Below are positions 1 to 6,180 of a stretch of DNA of 6,369 nt, piece after piece (position 1 is the stretch's first letter; the number at the start of each line of letters is the position of its first letter). A program made the translations under genes and the position numbers. The notes below the pieces were generated by a model. The model saw only the letters and a program-made list of their open reading frames with translations, was not told the DNA's origin and did not search any database. Source of the DNA: Actinomycetes bacterium (lineage in GTDB: Bacteria > Actinomycetota > Acidimicrobiia > Acidimicrobiales > Acidimicrobiaceae); NCBI GenBank assembly GCA_021819025.1, contig JAKASN010000121.1:1-6369 (forward strand), in the 5' to 3' direction.

Positions 1-588
1 GGACGCGATCTCATGTGCCAAGCCAATTGCCGCCTCGGTGGCGGTGCCCTCAGCAACCACTCGACTTACCAGCCCCATCGCGAGAGCTTCGGCGGCTCCA
101 ACCGCGCGTCCGGTGAGAATGAGATCCAGCGCTCGGCCAACTCCGATGAGTCGAGGGAGGCGGACGGTGCCCCCATCTACCAGGGGTACCCCGAAGCGCC
201 GACAGAAGACCCCCATCGTGGCGCTCTCTTCCATCACGCGCAAGTCGCACCAGATGGCGAGCTCAAGGCCACCCGCTACGGCGTAGCCGTCGATGGCGGC
301 GATGACCGGTTTGGCGAGTTGCATCCTGCTCGGCCCCATCGGCGCGTCCCCGTCGGGCATAAGTCGGTTCGCCTCGGCGCGGGCGAGAGCCCCAAGGTCG
401 GCGCCGGCGCAAAAGGTGCCACCCGCTCCGCGAAGGATCGCCACTTTAGCCGAATCGTCTCGCTCGAAGGCCCGGAAAGCCTCCGCGAGAGCATTGGCGG
501 TAGCAGCGTCGACGGCGTTTCTGATCTCCGGCCGGTTGATAGTGACCAGCGTGACTTCTTCGATCTGCTCAAGCTCGACGTTTGCCAT
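1..588 (-). CDS. Crotonase-superfamily (enoyl-CoA hydratase-like) protein, 3' end outside window
   Basis: The reading frame starts at ATG 588 and stays open for 196 codons to the window edge, so the C-terminal 50-70 residues expected for a 250-260 residue crotonase are missing. Crotonases act on CoA thioesters in the cytoplasm, classically hydrating trans-2-enoyl-CoA in beta-oxidation. Visible family marks are INRPEIRNAVD (17-27), the first oxyanion-hole loop FCAGADL (59-65), the second one in AIDGYAVAGGLELA (98-111), CDLR (114-117), and GVFCRRFGVPLVDGG (126-140) leading into LPRLIG. Glu109 in GGLEL matches the first catalytic glutamate of rat mitochondrial hydratase (Glu144). The second (Glu164) falls 20 residues later on Cys129, so hydratase activity is uncertain. 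The start is supported by GAGG seven bases upstream, overlapping the stop codon of the acyl-CoA synthetase gene, which implies translational coupling in one operon. Family placement is firm; reaction and substrate are not. Confidence 0.9.
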   Translation of the reverse strand, partial: MANVELEQIEEVTLVTINRPEIRNAVDAATANALAEAFRAFERDDSAKVAILRGAGGTFCAGADLGALARAEANRLMPDGDAPMGPSRMQLAKPVIAAIDGYAVAGGLELAIWCDLRVMEESATMGVFCRRFGVPLVDGGTVRLPRLIGVGRALDLILTGRAVGAAEALAMGLVSRVVAEGTATEAAIGLAHEIAS

Positions 589-595
589 ACTTTGG

Positions 596-600
596 CCTCA
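596..600 (-). promoter_or_regulatory. Ribosome binding site of the crotonase gene, overlapping the upstream stop codon
   Basis: On the minus strand the bases TGAGG contain the TGA stop of the acyl-CoA synthetase gene (600-598) and a GAGG Shine-Dalgarno core. The core lies 7 bases from the ATG at 588. A binding site built into the upstream stop codon fixes the crotonase start and suggests that terminating ribosomes re-initiate on it. Confidence 0.65.
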
Positions 601-1782
601 GAGCCGTTCTTTGAGCGCGCGACGCAGTACTTTGCCAACCGCGGACTTGGGAAGTGTCCCGGTGAGGATGACCTCCTTGGGCACTTTGTATCCCGCCAGT
701 CGTGTCCGGGCAAAGTCTCTCAGTTCGCCAGCGTCGAGGGAGACCCCGGGTTTAGGGGTGACAAATGCCACCACCGCCTCCACCCAGGTGGCGTCGCTTC
801 GTCCTACCACGCCGCATTCTGCCACTCCAGGATGGCTAAGGAGCACCTCCTCGACTTCACGGGGATAGACGTTGTAGCCCCCGGTGATGATCATGTCCGA
901 AGCGCGGTCGACGAGGTGAAGATAACCCATGTCATCAAAGTATCCCATGTCACGAGTGCGAATCCGCTTGGGTGCGAGAAATGTCTCGCGGTTGAGCGCC
1001 TCGGCGTCGAGATAGCCCGCCATCACGAAGGGCGCCTCAACGGTTACCTCTCCGATCTCGCCGACTCCACAAACAGCGAGATCCTTGTTGAGGATGCTCA
1101 CCCGGGCGTCGACGCTAACTGCTCCGGCACTGGAGATGAGGTCCGAGCCCACAGCGTGTTCATCGGCGGGTAGCACCGAGATCGCCAAGGGAGCCTCAGT
1201 TTGACCGTAGTACTGGGTGAAGATCGGCCCGAAAGCTTCGATGGCCTCAGCGATGGTGGCACCGGGCATCGGAGATGCGCCATAGATCACCGAACGCAGC
1301 GCCAAGTCCAATGAGTGTGGAAAGGCTGTTGCGAGCAGCATCTGCACCATGGTGGGAACCACAGAAGCGTGGGTGACCCTCTCGGTCGCACAAGCTTGGA
1401 GGTAGCTCTGGGGGTCGAAGCCCGACATGACATGAGCGCGTGCGCCGCGGAGCCAAAAGGGCAAGATGAAGGTGCCCGAAGCGTGGATGAGTGGAGCGGC
1501 ATGAATCATCACGTCGTCGCGTGTCGGTGAGACGAGATTGGCGAGGATGTTGGCCACTATCGCCCCATAACTTGCTTGAGTGTGAAGCGCTGCCTTCAAG
1601 GTGCCCGTGGTTCCAGAGGTAAAGAGCGCGAGAATCGCGTCGTCGGGCTGGTAGTCGTGGCTCGGGCGCGTGGGGCTTGCCGCCGCTGCGGCCGCGAGAA
1701 GGTCGACTTTGTTGGAGTGGTTTCTCCCGATGGAGATGAACTCGACTCCCTCGCAAAGGGTCTCAAGCTCGCTGGCCCGATC
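598..1782 (-). CDS. 3' fragment of the acyl-CoA synthetase gene (ATP-binding core and C-terminal lid)
   Basis: This frame is open from just after a TGA at 1833-1831 to the stop at 600-598, and its homology begins near 1782. Numbered on the reconstructed 503-residue protein, it holds the P-loop-like motif TSGTTGTLK (164-172) and the adenine-binding motif YGQTE (301-305). It then has the ribose-binding aspartate in TRDMGYFDD (Asp387), the hinge region DRASDMIITGG (401-411), YNVYPREVE (412-420), and the C-terminal LPKSAVGKVLRR (486-497). Lys493 there is the expected adenylation lysine. Every catalytic position I can check is intact. No ATG or GTG occurs in frame before the ATP loop, so the fragment needs a frameshift to be expressed as part of a full enzyme. 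Confidence 0.75.
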   Translation of the reverse strand, partial: DRASELETLCEGVEFISIGRNHSNKVDLLAAAAAASPTRPSHDYQPDDAILALFTSGTTGTLKAALHTQASYGAIVANILANLVSPTRDDVMIHAAPLIHASGTFILPFWLRGARAHVMSGFDPQSYLQACATERVTHASVVPTMVQMLLATAFPHSLDLALRSVIYGASPMPGATIAEAIEAFGPIFTQYYGQTEAPLAISVLPADEHAVGSDLISSAGAVSVDARVSILNKDLAVCGVGEIGEVTVEAPFVMAGYLDAEALNRETFLAPKRIRTRDMGYFDDMGYLHLVDRASDMIITGGYNVYPREVEEVLLSHPGVAECGVVGRSDATWVEAVVAFVTPKPGVSLDAGELRDFARTRLAGYKVPKEVILTGTLPKSAVGKVLRRALKERL

Positions 1783-2110
1783 TGGCGAGCGCGGGTGAGA
1801 AGAGCACCTGGCGGACTCCCGCCGACGAGATCATCGAGGCGTGTTCGACTGCAGAAAGACGCGCGTTGAGCGGAACCCGTACCAGGCGCGCCTTGAGGGC
1901 GGCGAAATCGACCACTACGGTGAGAAGCTCGTTTCCAAAGAGAATGCCCACCCGCTCCAAAGGGGCGAGACCGAGCCCAGCCATGGCGTTGGCAAGGCGC
2001 GAAGAGAGCTCATCGACGGCGGCGAAGCTGAGCGATTCTCCTTCGACGCTTACCGCGACGCGACCAGAGAATCGCCGTGCTCCTGCTTCGATCATCTCTA
2101 CTGCCAGCAT
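1763..2110 (-). CDS. 5' fragment of the acyl-CoA synthetase gene (N-terminal domain, 115 residues before a premature stop)
   Basis: This piece starts at ATG 2110, six bases after a strong AAGGAG (2122-2117). It begins MLAVEMIEAGARRFSGRVAV, a typical opening for the family. It continues with SFAAVDELSSRLANAMAGLG and GILFGNELLTVVVDFAALKA, the N-terminal Rossmann-like part of the adenylate-forming fold that precedes the ATP loop. RVPLNARLSAVEHASMISSA matches the conserved segment in which ligases accommodate the acid substrate entry region. Homology appears genuine up to about residue 109 (FSPALA). The following residues RSGQRA are out-of-frame reading before TGA 1765-1763. An in-frame ATG at 2095 is a less likely start because it lacks a comparable ribosome binding site. 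Alone, this fragment contains no catalytic motif and would be inactive. Confidence 0.7.
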   Translation of the reverse strand: MLAVEMIEAGARRFSGRVAVSVEGESLSFAAVDELSSRLANAMAGLGLAPLERVGILFGNELLTVVVDFAALKARLVRVPLNARLSAVEHASMISSAGVRQVLFSPALARSGQRA

Positions 2111-2116
2111 GGACTG

Positions 2117-2122
2117 CTCCTT
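2117..2122 (-). promoter_or_regulatory. Ribosome binding site of the acyl-CoA synthetase gene
   Basis: The minus strand reads AAGGAG here, six bases before ATG 2110. This decides the start against an in-frame ATG at 2095 and against upstream non-ATG codons near 2164. Confidence 0.7.
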
Positions 2123-2232
2123 GTTGTGCCAAAAGTGAATCGGCATCGCCCCCTGTGGAACCAACTGGAAAGCTCCCCGCGGTCATGAGGGGGGAACCTC
2201 TGGCTCAAGTCTCACCACGAGGGTTTCATTGG

Positions 2233-2266
2233 GGCGATGAATCTCACGATATCATTCTCGCCCCGG
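2233..2266. repeat. Bulged inverted repeat (potential hairpin or operator) in the divergent intergenic region
   Basis: GGGGCGA at 2233-2239 pairs perfectly with TCGCCCC at 2260-2266. After one unpaired T (2240), GAAT (2241-2244) continues the stem with ATTC (2256-2259). The result is 11 base pairs around an 11-base loop. No T-run follows on either strand, so it is not a standard intrinsic terminator. As DNA it could be a dyad operator; as RNA it would be a hairpin in the dnaE leader, provided transcription starts upstream of it. Confidence 0.45.
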
Positions 2267-2416
2267 GGATTGAGTGCGGATTCGCGAAGTCCCCCGGCGT
2301 TAGACGCACCTTGGTCAAGTTCCCCGGGGGAAAAAGTTCATCTTTGCCCCCGCCTAAGTTATCACCCGGGCGCGTCTCTCCAAGTTAGGGTTAAGGCCTA
2401 GGAAGCCCGAATAGTT

Positions 2417-2420
2417 GGAG
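2417..2420 (+). promoter_or_regulatory. Ribosome binding site deciding the TTG start of dnaE
   Basis: GGAG lies six bases before the TTG at 2427. The other in-frame candidate, TTG 2415, sits right after an in-frame TAG (2412-2414) and has only a weaker AGGA-like sequence (2400-2403) 11 bases upstream. The 2427 start gives the N-terminus MNSFVHLHNHTEYS, close to that of related DnaE1 proteins. Confidence 0.55.
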
Positions 2421-2426
2421 CGCACA

Positions 2427-5400
2427 TTGAACTCATTTGTCCACCTTCACAACCACACCGAGTACTCGATGCTTGACGGCGCGGCGCGCATCGGTGAGGC
2501 CTTGGACAAGGCGGCAGCTGACGCTCAGCCAGCTATGGCCATTACCGACCATGGAAACATGTATGGGGTGTTGGAATTTTACAAAGAGGCCAACCAGCGC
2601 GGGATAAATCCCATTATCGGGATCGAAGCCTATATGGCTGCGTCGAGCCGCTTTGATCGGCCCGCTCGCCGCGGCCGGGTTGACGATTCCCTCGATGCCG
2701 AAGGTGTCGGCGCTGAAAAACTCTATTACCACATCATCCTTCTTGCTGAGAACAACCTTGGGTATAAAAACCTCATCAAGCTGGCGTCGGCGGCCTACCT
2801 CGAGGGCTACTACTACAAGCCGCGCCTCGACTATGAGCTCCTCGAGGCTCATCACCAAGGTGTAATCGCCACCACGGGATGTCTCGGCGGGCTCGTTCTC
2901 CAGGCCCTGGCACGCGACGACAAAAAGACCGCATGGGAGCACGCGGCGCACCTCAAGGAGATTTTCGGGTCGGAGAATCTCTTTGTGGAGCTGCAAGACC
3001 ATGGCCTGGCGCTGCAAAGAAAGACCAACCCCCTCCTCATAGAGCTTGCCCGGGACCTCTCGCTGCCGATCGTGGCCACCAATGACGCCCACTACACCCA
3101 CAAAGAGGACCATCGTGCCCACGACGCGCTGCTCTGCGTCCAGACGGGTGCGACGCTCAAAGACGAGAAGCGCTTTCGATTTGAAGGCGAAGAGCACTAT
3201 ATCAAGAGCTCGGCCGAGATGCGCGCTCTCTTTTCGGACTATCCCGAGGCGTGTGACAATACTTTGCTCATCGCCGAGCGAGCCAAAGTGGAGATCGAAT
3301 TTGGCAAGCCCAAACTGCCGGAATTCCCCGTTCCCATCAACTTTCGCGACCAGAGCTATGAGACTTCGGCAGATAACTACCTGCGGCACCTCGCCTACGA
3401 AGGAGCTAAGGGGCGTTATGGAGCCCAACTCAGCCAAGAGGTGACTGAGCGCATCGACTACGAACTCTCGGTCATCGCCGACATGGGCTTTGGGGCGTAC
3501 TTTCTCGTGGTCTGGGACTTGATCCGCTTTGCCAAAGAGCGCAAGATACGGGTCGGACCTGGGCGTGGCTCGGCGGCGGGATGCTGTGTCGCGTACTGCT
3601 TGGGGATTGTCGATCTCGATCCCATCGCCTACGACCTCATTTTCGAGCGCTTCCTCAATCCCGGGCGCAAGCAGATGCCCGATATCGACATGGACTTTGA
3701 CGAGCGATATCGGGGCGAGATGATCCGCTACGCCGCGGAGCGCTACGGCTTTGACCACGTCGCTCAAATCGTTACCTTTTCCACTATCAAGGCACGTGCC
3801 GCGGTGCGGGACGCGGCGAGAGTTTTGGGAATGCCTTATGCGGTGGGGGATCGCATCGCCCGAGCGATGCCTCCGTTGGTGATGGGGCGCGATACCCCGC
3901 TGCGAGCTTGTCTTGAGCTGGTGGTGGGCTATGAAGATGGCTACAAAGCCGCGAGCGAGTTGCGCGAGATCATCGCGGCAGATAGCGATGCCAAAGCGGT
4001 GGTTGAGGTGGCGCGCGGACTGGAAGGGTTGCGCCGCCAAGACGGAATACACGCAGCAGCGGTGGTGATCACCCACGAACCACTTACCGAATACCTTCCC
4101 ATCCAACGCAAGCCCGACGCCTCGGCCAATGCCGATTCAGCGCCCATTGTCACCCAATACGAGATGCACGGAGTTGAGGACCTCGGGCTTCTGAAGATGG
4201 ACTTTCTCGGGTTGCGCACTCTCAGTGTCATCGAGCGAGCCCTAGATGTCATCGAAGAGACCACCGGGGAGCGCCTTGATATCGACTCCATTGACCTTAC
4301 CGACGACAAGACTCTGGCGATGTTGCGCGAAGGTGATTCGATCGGCGTCTTCCAGCTGGAAGGAAAGCCGATGCGCGCATTGATGAAGGCGCTCGCGCCC
4401 ACTTCCTTTGAGGACGTCGCCGCACTGGTGGCACTATATCGCCCCGGTCCCATGGCGGCCAATATGCACAACGATTACGCGGATCGCAAGAATGGGCGCA
4501 AGCCCATCACCTACCTCCACGGCGATCTCGAGGAGCTCCTGGGGGATACCTACGGTCTCATGATCTACCAGGAGTCGGTGATGCGCGTGGCGCAGAAGTT
4601 CGCAGGATACACTCTGGCCGAAGCTGACAACCTCCGCAAAGCCTGTGGGAAGAAGAACCGCGCGTTGATCCAGGCGGAGCGCGAGAAGTTTGTCGCGGGT
4701 TGTGAGACCAGAGGTTATGGCGAACGCCTGGGCACCTCGCTCTTTGACATTATCGAGCCCTTCGCCGACTATGCCTTCAACAAGTCCCACTCTTACGGCT
4801 ACGGTTATGTCGCTTTTCAAACCGCCTATCTCAAGGCGAACTTTCCCGCGCAGTACCTGGCGGCCATCCTCACTTCGGTGAAGGACGACAAAGACAAGAC
4901 GGGACTTTATCTAGCCGACGCCAAAGAGCACGACATCGAAATCCTCGTTCCCGACGTCAATGAGTCTCGCTCGGACTTCTTTCCCACCATCGCCGAGTCC
5001 CGCTCGGCGATCCGCTTCGGTCTCAGCGCCATTCGCAACGTCGGCGAAGGCGTGGTGGCCCAGATCATTGCCGAACGCGAAGCCAATGGGCCCTTCGGTG
5101 AGCTGAGCGACTTTTTTGCCCGCGTCGACACCGCGGTGCTTAACAAGCGGGTGATGGAGTCGTTGATCAAAGCGGGAGCTTTTGACTCCTTTGGACATTC
5201 GCGCCGAGGGCTCCTCGAGAGCCTCGAAAGTACCGTCGAGCGGGTGCTTCGCAAACGCAAAGAGGACAAGGATGGGATCATGAGCCTCTTTGACCCTGCT
5301 CCTGAGAGCGATGCTGGCGTCTCTACACTCGGCTTTGAGCTGGTAATTCCCGAGCTCGAAGACGATCGCTCGCTGCGGCTCACCTTCGAGAAGGAGATGC

Positions 5401-5993
5401 TGGGAATGTACGTTTCGGATCATCCGGTCTCTAACTACTCCAGGGTCATCGCGCGCCGGGCGGAGTGTGCTATCGGTGAGCTAGCCGAGCTTAAAGAGAC
5501 CCAGCGCGCCGGAGATGTTCTCTTGCTCGGGGGCGTCATCACGGGACTCTCCAAGCGCTATACCAAGCGCGGCGAGATGATGGCTAGCTTCTATCTCGAG
5601 GATCTTTCCGGGGCGGTGGAAGTATTTGTCTTTCCCAAGTCGATGGCGGAATTTGGAGCTTTGTTATCCGATGACAAGCTCGTCATCGTCAAAGGACGGA
5701 TGAACTATCGCGAGGACGAGCAGAACTTGGTAGCGATGGGAATTGAGGAGCTCGACCCCGCCTCGATGGATGAGAATTCCCTGCGGATTCGCCTTGACGC
5801 CACCCAGGTGACCAGAGCAATGCTTGGCCGGATTCGCAGTGTCCTAGAGCGGCATCCCGGTGCCGCCAGAGTCTTGCTCGACATCAGTGGAAACTCTTTC
5901 GACCTCTCCATGGACTTGAAGGTCGCCTTGGATACCGGAAGCTTGCTCGGCGAACTGCGGGAGTTCCTCAGTTCCGACTGCATTGTGGTCTAA
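2427..5993 (+). CDS. dnaE: DNA polymerase III alpha subunit (replicative DnaE1 type)
   Basis: This is the catalytic subunit of the replicative polymerase, which extends DNA primers 5' to 3' in the chromosomal replisome. From TTG 2427 it is 1,188 residues, the usual length of actinobacterial DnaE1. The PHP domain (about 1-280) keeps a full set of metal ligands: His8, His10, Asp17, His42, Glu67, His102, Cys152, Asp220 and His222. The palm carries GPGRGS (377-382), PDIDMDF with Asp419 and Asp421, and the third catalytic Asp592 in KMDFLGLRTL. The fingers and thumb follow, including AFNKSHSYGYGYVAFQTAYLK-like sequence. A helix-hairpin-helix (IRNVGEG, about 869-875) precedes an OB fold (about 1029-1100), and there is a short C-terminal domain. 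A candidate clamp-binding segment reads IMSLF (951-955). No frame damage is seen. TTG 2415 is an alternative start adding four residues. It is transcribed divergently from the acyl-CoA operon, with no evident partner gene. Confidence 0.97.
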   Translation: MNSFVHLHNHTEYSMLDGAARIGEALDKAAADAQPAMAITDHGNMYGVLEFYKEANQRGINPIIGIEAYMAASSRFDRPARRGRVDDSLDAEGVGAEKLYYHIILLAENNLGYKNLIKLASAAYLEGYYYKPRLDYELLEAHHQGVIATTGCLGGLVLQALARDDKKTAWEHAAHLKEIFGSENLFVELQDHGLALQRKTNPLLIELARDLSLPIVATNDAHYTHKEDHRAHDALLCVQTGATLKDEKRFRFEGEEHYIKSSAEMRALFSDYPEACDNTLLIAERAKVEIEFGKPKLPEFPVPINFRDQSYETSADNYLRHLAYEGAKGRYGAQLSQEVTERIDYELSVIADMGFGAYFLVVWDLIRFAKERKIRVGPGRGSAAGCCVAYCLGIVDLDPIAYDLIFERFLNPGRKQMPDIDMDFDERYRGEMIRYAAERYGFDHVAQIVTFSTIKARAAVRDAARVLGMPYAVGDRIARAMPPLVMGRDTPLRACLELVVGYEDGYKAASELREIIAADSDAKAVVEVARGLEGLRRQDGIHAAAVVITHEPLTEYLPIQRKPDASANADSAPIVTQYEMHGVEDLGLLKMDFLGLRTLSVIERALDVIEETTGERLDIDSIDLTDDKTLAMLREGDSIGVFQLEGKPMRALMKALAPTSFEDVAALVALYRPGPMAANMHNDYADRKNGRKPITYLHGDLEELLGDTYGLMIYQESVMRVAQKFAGYTLAEADNLRKACGKKNRALIQAEREKFVAGCETRGYGERLGTSLFDIIEPFADYAFNKSHSYGYGYVAFQTAYLKANFPAQYLAAILTSVKDDKDKTGLYLADAKEHDIEILVPDVNESRSDFFPTIAESRSAIRFGLSAIRNVGEGVVAQIIAEREANGPFGELSDFFARVDTAVLNKRVMESLIKAGAFDSFGHSRRGLLESLESTVERVLRKRKEDKDGIMSLFDPAPESDAGVSTLGFELVIPELEDDRSLRLTFEKEMLGMYVSDHPVSNYSRVIARRAECAIGELAELKETQRAGDVLLLGGVITGLSKRYTKRGEMMASFYLEDLSGAVEVFVFPKSMAEFGALLSDDKLVIVKGRMNYREDEQNLVAMGIEELDPASMDENSLRIRLDATQVTRAMLGRIRSVLERHPGAARVLLDISGNSFDLSMDLKVALDTGSLLGELREFLSSDCIVV

Positions 5994-6028
5994 GCTCGGT
6001 TATGTCAATAATATCTTGTCTGAGCTGC

Positions 6029-6073
6029 GGGAGTAGTCGCGACCGTAGAGCTGGCAACGACTGAGGTACTCCC
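6029..6073. repeat. Interrupted inverted repeat downstream of dnaE
   Basis: GGGAGTA (6029-6035) pairs with TACTCCC (6067-6073), and the adjoining GTCG (6036-6039) pairs with CGAC (6058-6061). This gives 11 base pairs with a five-base bulge (TGAGG, 6062-6066) on one side and an 18-base loop. It could be an RNA structure in the dnaE 3' region, a leader structure of the next gene, or a chance match. Confidence 0.4.
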
Positions 6074-6126
6074 TGTGACTAGCCAATCGCGGCGCCACAA
6101 GGCATCGGTTGAGGCTAGGCTGGAAG

Positions 6127-6152
6127 CAGAGAAATCTTTTTGAGAATCTCTG
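6127..6152. repeat. Short inverted repeat just upstream of the 6181 gene
   Basis: CAGAGA (6127-6132) and TCTCTG (6147-6152) are exact reverse complements around a 14-base spacer that contains a run of five T. The repeat ends 10 bases before the AAGGAG of the following gene. It is short and may be coincidental, but the location would suit a protein binding site or a weak leader hairpin. Confidence 0.25.
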
Positions 6153-6162
6153 GTCTTGGTTC

Positions 6163-6168
6163 AAGGAG
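6163..6168 (+). promoter_or_regulatory. Candidate ribosome binding site of the 6181 gene
   Basis: AAGGAG is a good Shine-Dalgarno match but lies 12 bases from ATG 6181, longer than usual. An in-frame GTG at 6172 is only 3 bases away, shorter than usual. The start of this gene is therefore uncertain by three codons. Confidence 0.45.
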
Positions 6169-6180
6169 ACTGTGGGGCTT

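Larger units (their letters stand above)
598..2110 (-). pseudogene. AMP-forming acyl-CoA synthetase (fatty acid-CoA ligase family), interrupted by one frameshift
   Basis: Members of this ANL-superfamily group adenylate a carboxylic acid with ATP and transfer the acyl group to CoA. The gene reads from ATG 2110 to TGA 600-598 only if the frame changes once by +1 between 1830 and 1763. The span is 1,513 bases, and dropping one base gives 503 codons plus a stop, a normal length for the family. The reading GCC-GAT in place of GCC-A-GAT at 1786-1780 gives a natural junction, SPALA-DRASELETL. Outside this point both halves keep the full motif set, so the lesion is either recent or a sequencing error. 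The downstream half has no start codon of its own before a TTG inside the ATP-binding loop, which argues against two separate genes. It is the first gene of an operon with the crotonase gene, 9 bases downstream. Substrate specificity cannot be read from the sequence. Confidence 0.8.
2111..2426. other. Divergent intergenic region between the acyl-CoA synthetase and dnaE genes
   Basis: These 316 bases separate two genes transcribed away from each other, so promoters for both should lie here. I find no convincing coding frame. Contents are a bulged inverted repeat at 2233-2266, an 8-base palindrome TTCGCGAA at 2281-2288, and CCCCGGGG at 2263-2270 and again at 2322-2329 (the latter inside TTCCCCGGGGGAA). 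CCGCGG (2177-2182) and TCATGA (2183-2188) lie side by side nearer the synthetase start. TAAGTT (2355-2360) and TAGGGT (2386-2391) fit the TANNNT pattern of actinobacterial -10 elements upstream of dnaE, but neither has a good -35 partner, so I do not call a promoter. Confidence 0.6.
5994..6180. other. Intergenic region downstream of dnaE
   Basis: These 187 bases separate dnaE from the next plus-strand gene. They start with a short AT-rich patch (about 6001-6018) and contain two inverted repeats (6029-6073 and 6127-6152). Neither is followed by a T-run, so I cannot assign a terminator for dnaE. TTGAGG at 6109-6114 resembles a -35 element but has no matching -10. No tRNA fold or small coding frame is convincing. 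Confidence 0.5.

Noticed and set aside
13..1173. A 386-codon plus-strand open frame opposite the hydratase and synthetase genes
   Set aside because: It lies antisense to two genes with clear family motifs, crosses their boundary, and its translation is low-complexity Arg/Gly/His-rich sequence without recognisable domains. It is a by-product of GC-rich codon use.
1247..1756. A minus-strand frame in the synthetase region in the same phase as the N-terminal fragment
   Set aside because: It could look like a continuation of the first half of the synthetase, but its translation is Arg/Ser/His-rich with no ligase motif, whereas the other phase over the same bases carries TSGTTGTLK. It is the wrong frame.
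1763..1768. Programmed +1 frameshift at GCU-UGA, by analogy with the release factor 2 gene
   Set aside because: The slip from GCU to CUU would not re-pair well, no upstream Shine-Dalgarno-like stimulator is evident, and the best homology junction lies upstream near 1783. A mutation or sequencing error is simpler.
2077..2388. A 103-codon plus-strand open frame running through the intergenic region
   Set aside because: It begins inside the antisense of the synthetase start, has no plausible ribosome binding site, and ends just before dnaE. Its composition is non-protein-like (Pro/Ser/Gly tracts from G/C runs).
2433..4106. A 557-codon minus-strand open frame inside dnaE
   Set aside because: It is long, but it mirrors a highly conserved polymerase reading frame, has no ribosome binding site evidence, and its translation matches nothing familiar. 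Long antisense frames are common opposite strongly biased coding sequence.
6029..6073. Intrinsic terminator of dnaE
   Set aside because: The stem is reasonable, but the bases after it (TGTGACTAGCC) contain no T-run and the stem is interrupted by a large bulge.
6109..6137. Promoter for the 6181 gene with TTGAGG as -35
   Set aside because: At the proper distance the sequence reads AAATCT, a poor -10 match, so the call would rest on the -35 alone.
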